Shown: positions 62,294 to 64,000 of the stretch, one piece after another
Layout of the letters: every line of letters starts with the position of its first letter
Numbering within the stretch: the first letter of the stretch is position 1
NCBI GenBank assembly: GCA_037833965.1
Contig: AP031357.1
Coordinates: 10,374,001 to 10,438,000, forward strand
Source: Marchantia polymorpha subsp. ruderalis
Lineage: Eukaryota > Streptophyta > Marchantiopsida > Marchantiales > Marchantiaceae
Length of the DNA: 64,000 nucleotides
Direction: 5' to 3'
Made by a program: the position numbers and the translations under genes
Notes under the pieces: generated by a model
What the model saw: only the letters and a program-made list of their open reading frames with translations
What the model was told of the DNA's origin: nothing
The model's database searches: none

Positions 62294-63869
62294 ATGCATC
62301 AAGATCAGATGACGATGGCATAAGAATTATAGAACAAAACATAATTTATATTGCAACTAATGCATATTTGAGAACTGTCGCAAGTTTGAACTTCTACTCA
62401 AACTTTCTCTCATTTTCTCAGATTCACTTCAGGGTTTCCTTCGCCAGTTTCGGACGACATGGAGTGAAAATACCTTAGTCACATTGAACTCAAAACTTCA
62501 GTCTTCCAAATTACGAGTTGTCTGGCTGGCAGATGTGGTATGAATTGAATATATGGCGAAGAGAACTATTTCATGAATACTTTCATGTCATAAATTAATA
62601 TAGTACTGTGGCGGGTGCTTTTGCTGCCAAAGAAGACACAAGTCCTGGAGACTCGGCTGCTTCCGCCCGGTGGACAATGAACGGAGATTAGGATTGCAAG
62701 TAAGACGGCCAAAGCTCCATATCGGAACCCTAGTCTCAACCCCCGCTAAAGACAGAAGTGGAAGACACGTATCAGTGTATCTATGCATGTGATGACGTAT
62801 GCACCAGAGCCTGATGCAGAGAGGCCGGTGCTCGAGCCCAGTGGAAACAAAAGTGACAAAAAACAGATACAACAAAGATGCTAACTGCTACTGAGAATCA
62901 GTAAGATCCTAAGGATCACATGGGGCAAAGTGGGGCGTAGTACCCAGGGTACCATGCTCAATCATTACATCAAGTCACGTTCCTCTTGTGCATTCCTGAA
63001 ACGGAATAGAATATGTTATGCCATGGTTCTTAGATCCGAGACCTAGTATATAGATCTTTGAAATATCCAGAAATCAGAAGACCAATTTTTCTGTGCTCCA
63101 GACAGAAATTGATGATAAAATGAGAAGTAGAACATTTTCGGCTGAGGCATATAATAACGCACATATTAGCCTTACTGTATTGTTGATTATAAACAAATTA
63201 AATTGATTGTGAACTGACTGTAAGTCTATGTTTGTCCTGTTAATAGATTTTTATGTATATATTAATCTGATCTGATCGAATGTAGTTTCCACCTTTATAG
63301 ATCAAATTGCTGATTGGACTAAAAAGTTTACTGCTTCAAAATCTGGGATGTTTACAATTGGTGCTTCAACTTTCAGGTGTCTCACATCTGCACAGCCGCG
63401 TGGCAGAATACAGTATATTGGAGGACTCAGCAGCTTGTGGCAGGTATTGGCGAGGAGTGTTTAGCGTTTACCCTTGCACTTTTATGTCCCTTCAGGATCT
63501 AATTCAGAGGAGAGTCACTTTGAGCACTGTCGTATGTGAAGAGCAGGTCCGGTGCAATTCAGGTTCCGTGAACCGTTGGCATTTTTTAAGAACCTCAGAG
63601 TTGAAGTTTGTGAAGTTTGACTTGGAACTCAGGACTCTCTCAGTTCGTAGTTATGATCTGCTTTTTCGTAGACACGTATTCGCAATGGACATGCAAGTCT
63701 CCATTGTCAACACCCGCGTTAGACATGCAACTGGATCTGCTTGAACTTAAACCGACTCGAAATGTAATGCAGTGATTGCGACCTCTTTGTTCGAAATTCT
63801 CAGGTGTAACAGAACCTTGCACCAGAGAAGATGCGTATGTAGTCCGCTTGATTTCAACGTCAGCGGGGA

Positions 63870-63975
63870 AGAAGATCTGACAACCAAGAGTAAAGGCATG
63901 TACACAGCGCATGGTGTGTACGTGAATACTTCCACGGCATTCGGTATGATCGACATCATTGTCTCGGAAATAACT
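63870..63975. repeat. Duplication patch B, paired with 59950-60090
   Basis: Carries GATCTGACAACCAAGAGTAA, then GCATGTACA, CGCATGGT, CGGCATTCGGTATGA and ATCATTGTCTCGGAAATA in the same order as patch A. Confidence 0.65.
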
Positions 63976-64000
63976 CTGATCGCTTAGCATATAAAACAGG

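Larger units (their letters stand above)
61930..64000. other. Non-coding part of duplication block B, to the window end
   Basis: No gene recognised. The open frame at 63307-63744 (145 codons) has ordinary composition but no similarity and no matching frame in block A. Patches near 62800-62850, 62960-63040 and 63870-63975 pair with block A. Confidence 0.45.

Noticed and set aside
63307-63744. 145-codon plus-strand open frame
   Set aside because: No family match and no corresponding frame in duplication block A; insufficient support.
1-64000. tRNA, rRNA and CRISPR arrays
   Set aside because: None was seen; the only tRNA-related word is the Copia primer-binding site, and all tandem repeats lack spacer-repeat architecture.

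Overview
The window looks like nuclear DNA of a land plant. Its genes carry many short GT-AG introns, it holds plant-type Ty1/Copia fossils (one with the usual plant primer-binding site TGGTATCAGAGC), and its gene set (RTEL1 helicase, Listerin E3 ligase, LTI65/CAP160-like stress proteins) fits a plant. Compact genes in AT-rich intergenic DNA, plus several unfamiliar proteins, would suit a seedless plant such as a moss or lycophyte, but the species cannot be fixed from the sequence alone.

Layout. 0.8-11.0 kb, minus strand: RTEL1, a DNA helicase of telomere and recombination control, with Walker A, DEAH box, motif VI and a C-terminal harmonin-like domain in about 25 exons. 11-15 kb: non-coding, with a palindromic E2F-like site and a long AT-rich stretch, then a GC-rich island (15-15.7 kb). 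17.05-19.15 kb, plus: a nine-exon gene for an unrecognised EF-hand-like protein with a cysteine-repeat tail and a probable GC-AG intron. 20.1-21.6 kb, minus, and 28.6-31.7 kb, plus: a short and a long LTI65/CAP160-like gene, head-to-head about 7 kb apart, with the same intron phase pattern and ABRE-type G-boxes upstream of each. Between them lie a 175-bp tandem duplication and a perfect 33-bp-arm palindrome. 32.7-40.5 kb: two old, broken Ty1/Copia fossils in opposite orientation with related LTR sequence at their outer parts. 40.5-43.3 kb: AT-rich, no gene seen. 44.3-54.4 kb, plus: LTN1 (Listerin), the RING E3 ligase of ribosome-associated quality control, reconstructed in 16 exons. 56.5-64 kb: two paralogous secreted cysteine-rich proteins (both 165 aa, minus strand) inside a diverged tandem segmental duplication with an offset of about 4 kb, plus a decayed coding fragment.

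How the genes relate. RTEL1 and LTN1 are unrelated housekeeping genes. The LTI65-like pair is the clearest functional group: a diverged duplication, probably ABA- or dehydration-responsive. The secreted pair is a second local family. The most novel items are the EF-hand-like protein with its MC-x-QP tail, the secreted pair with its duplication block, and the LTI65-like head-to-head pair. Exon limits were read by eye from splice signals, phase continuity and protein similarity. No computation was run.
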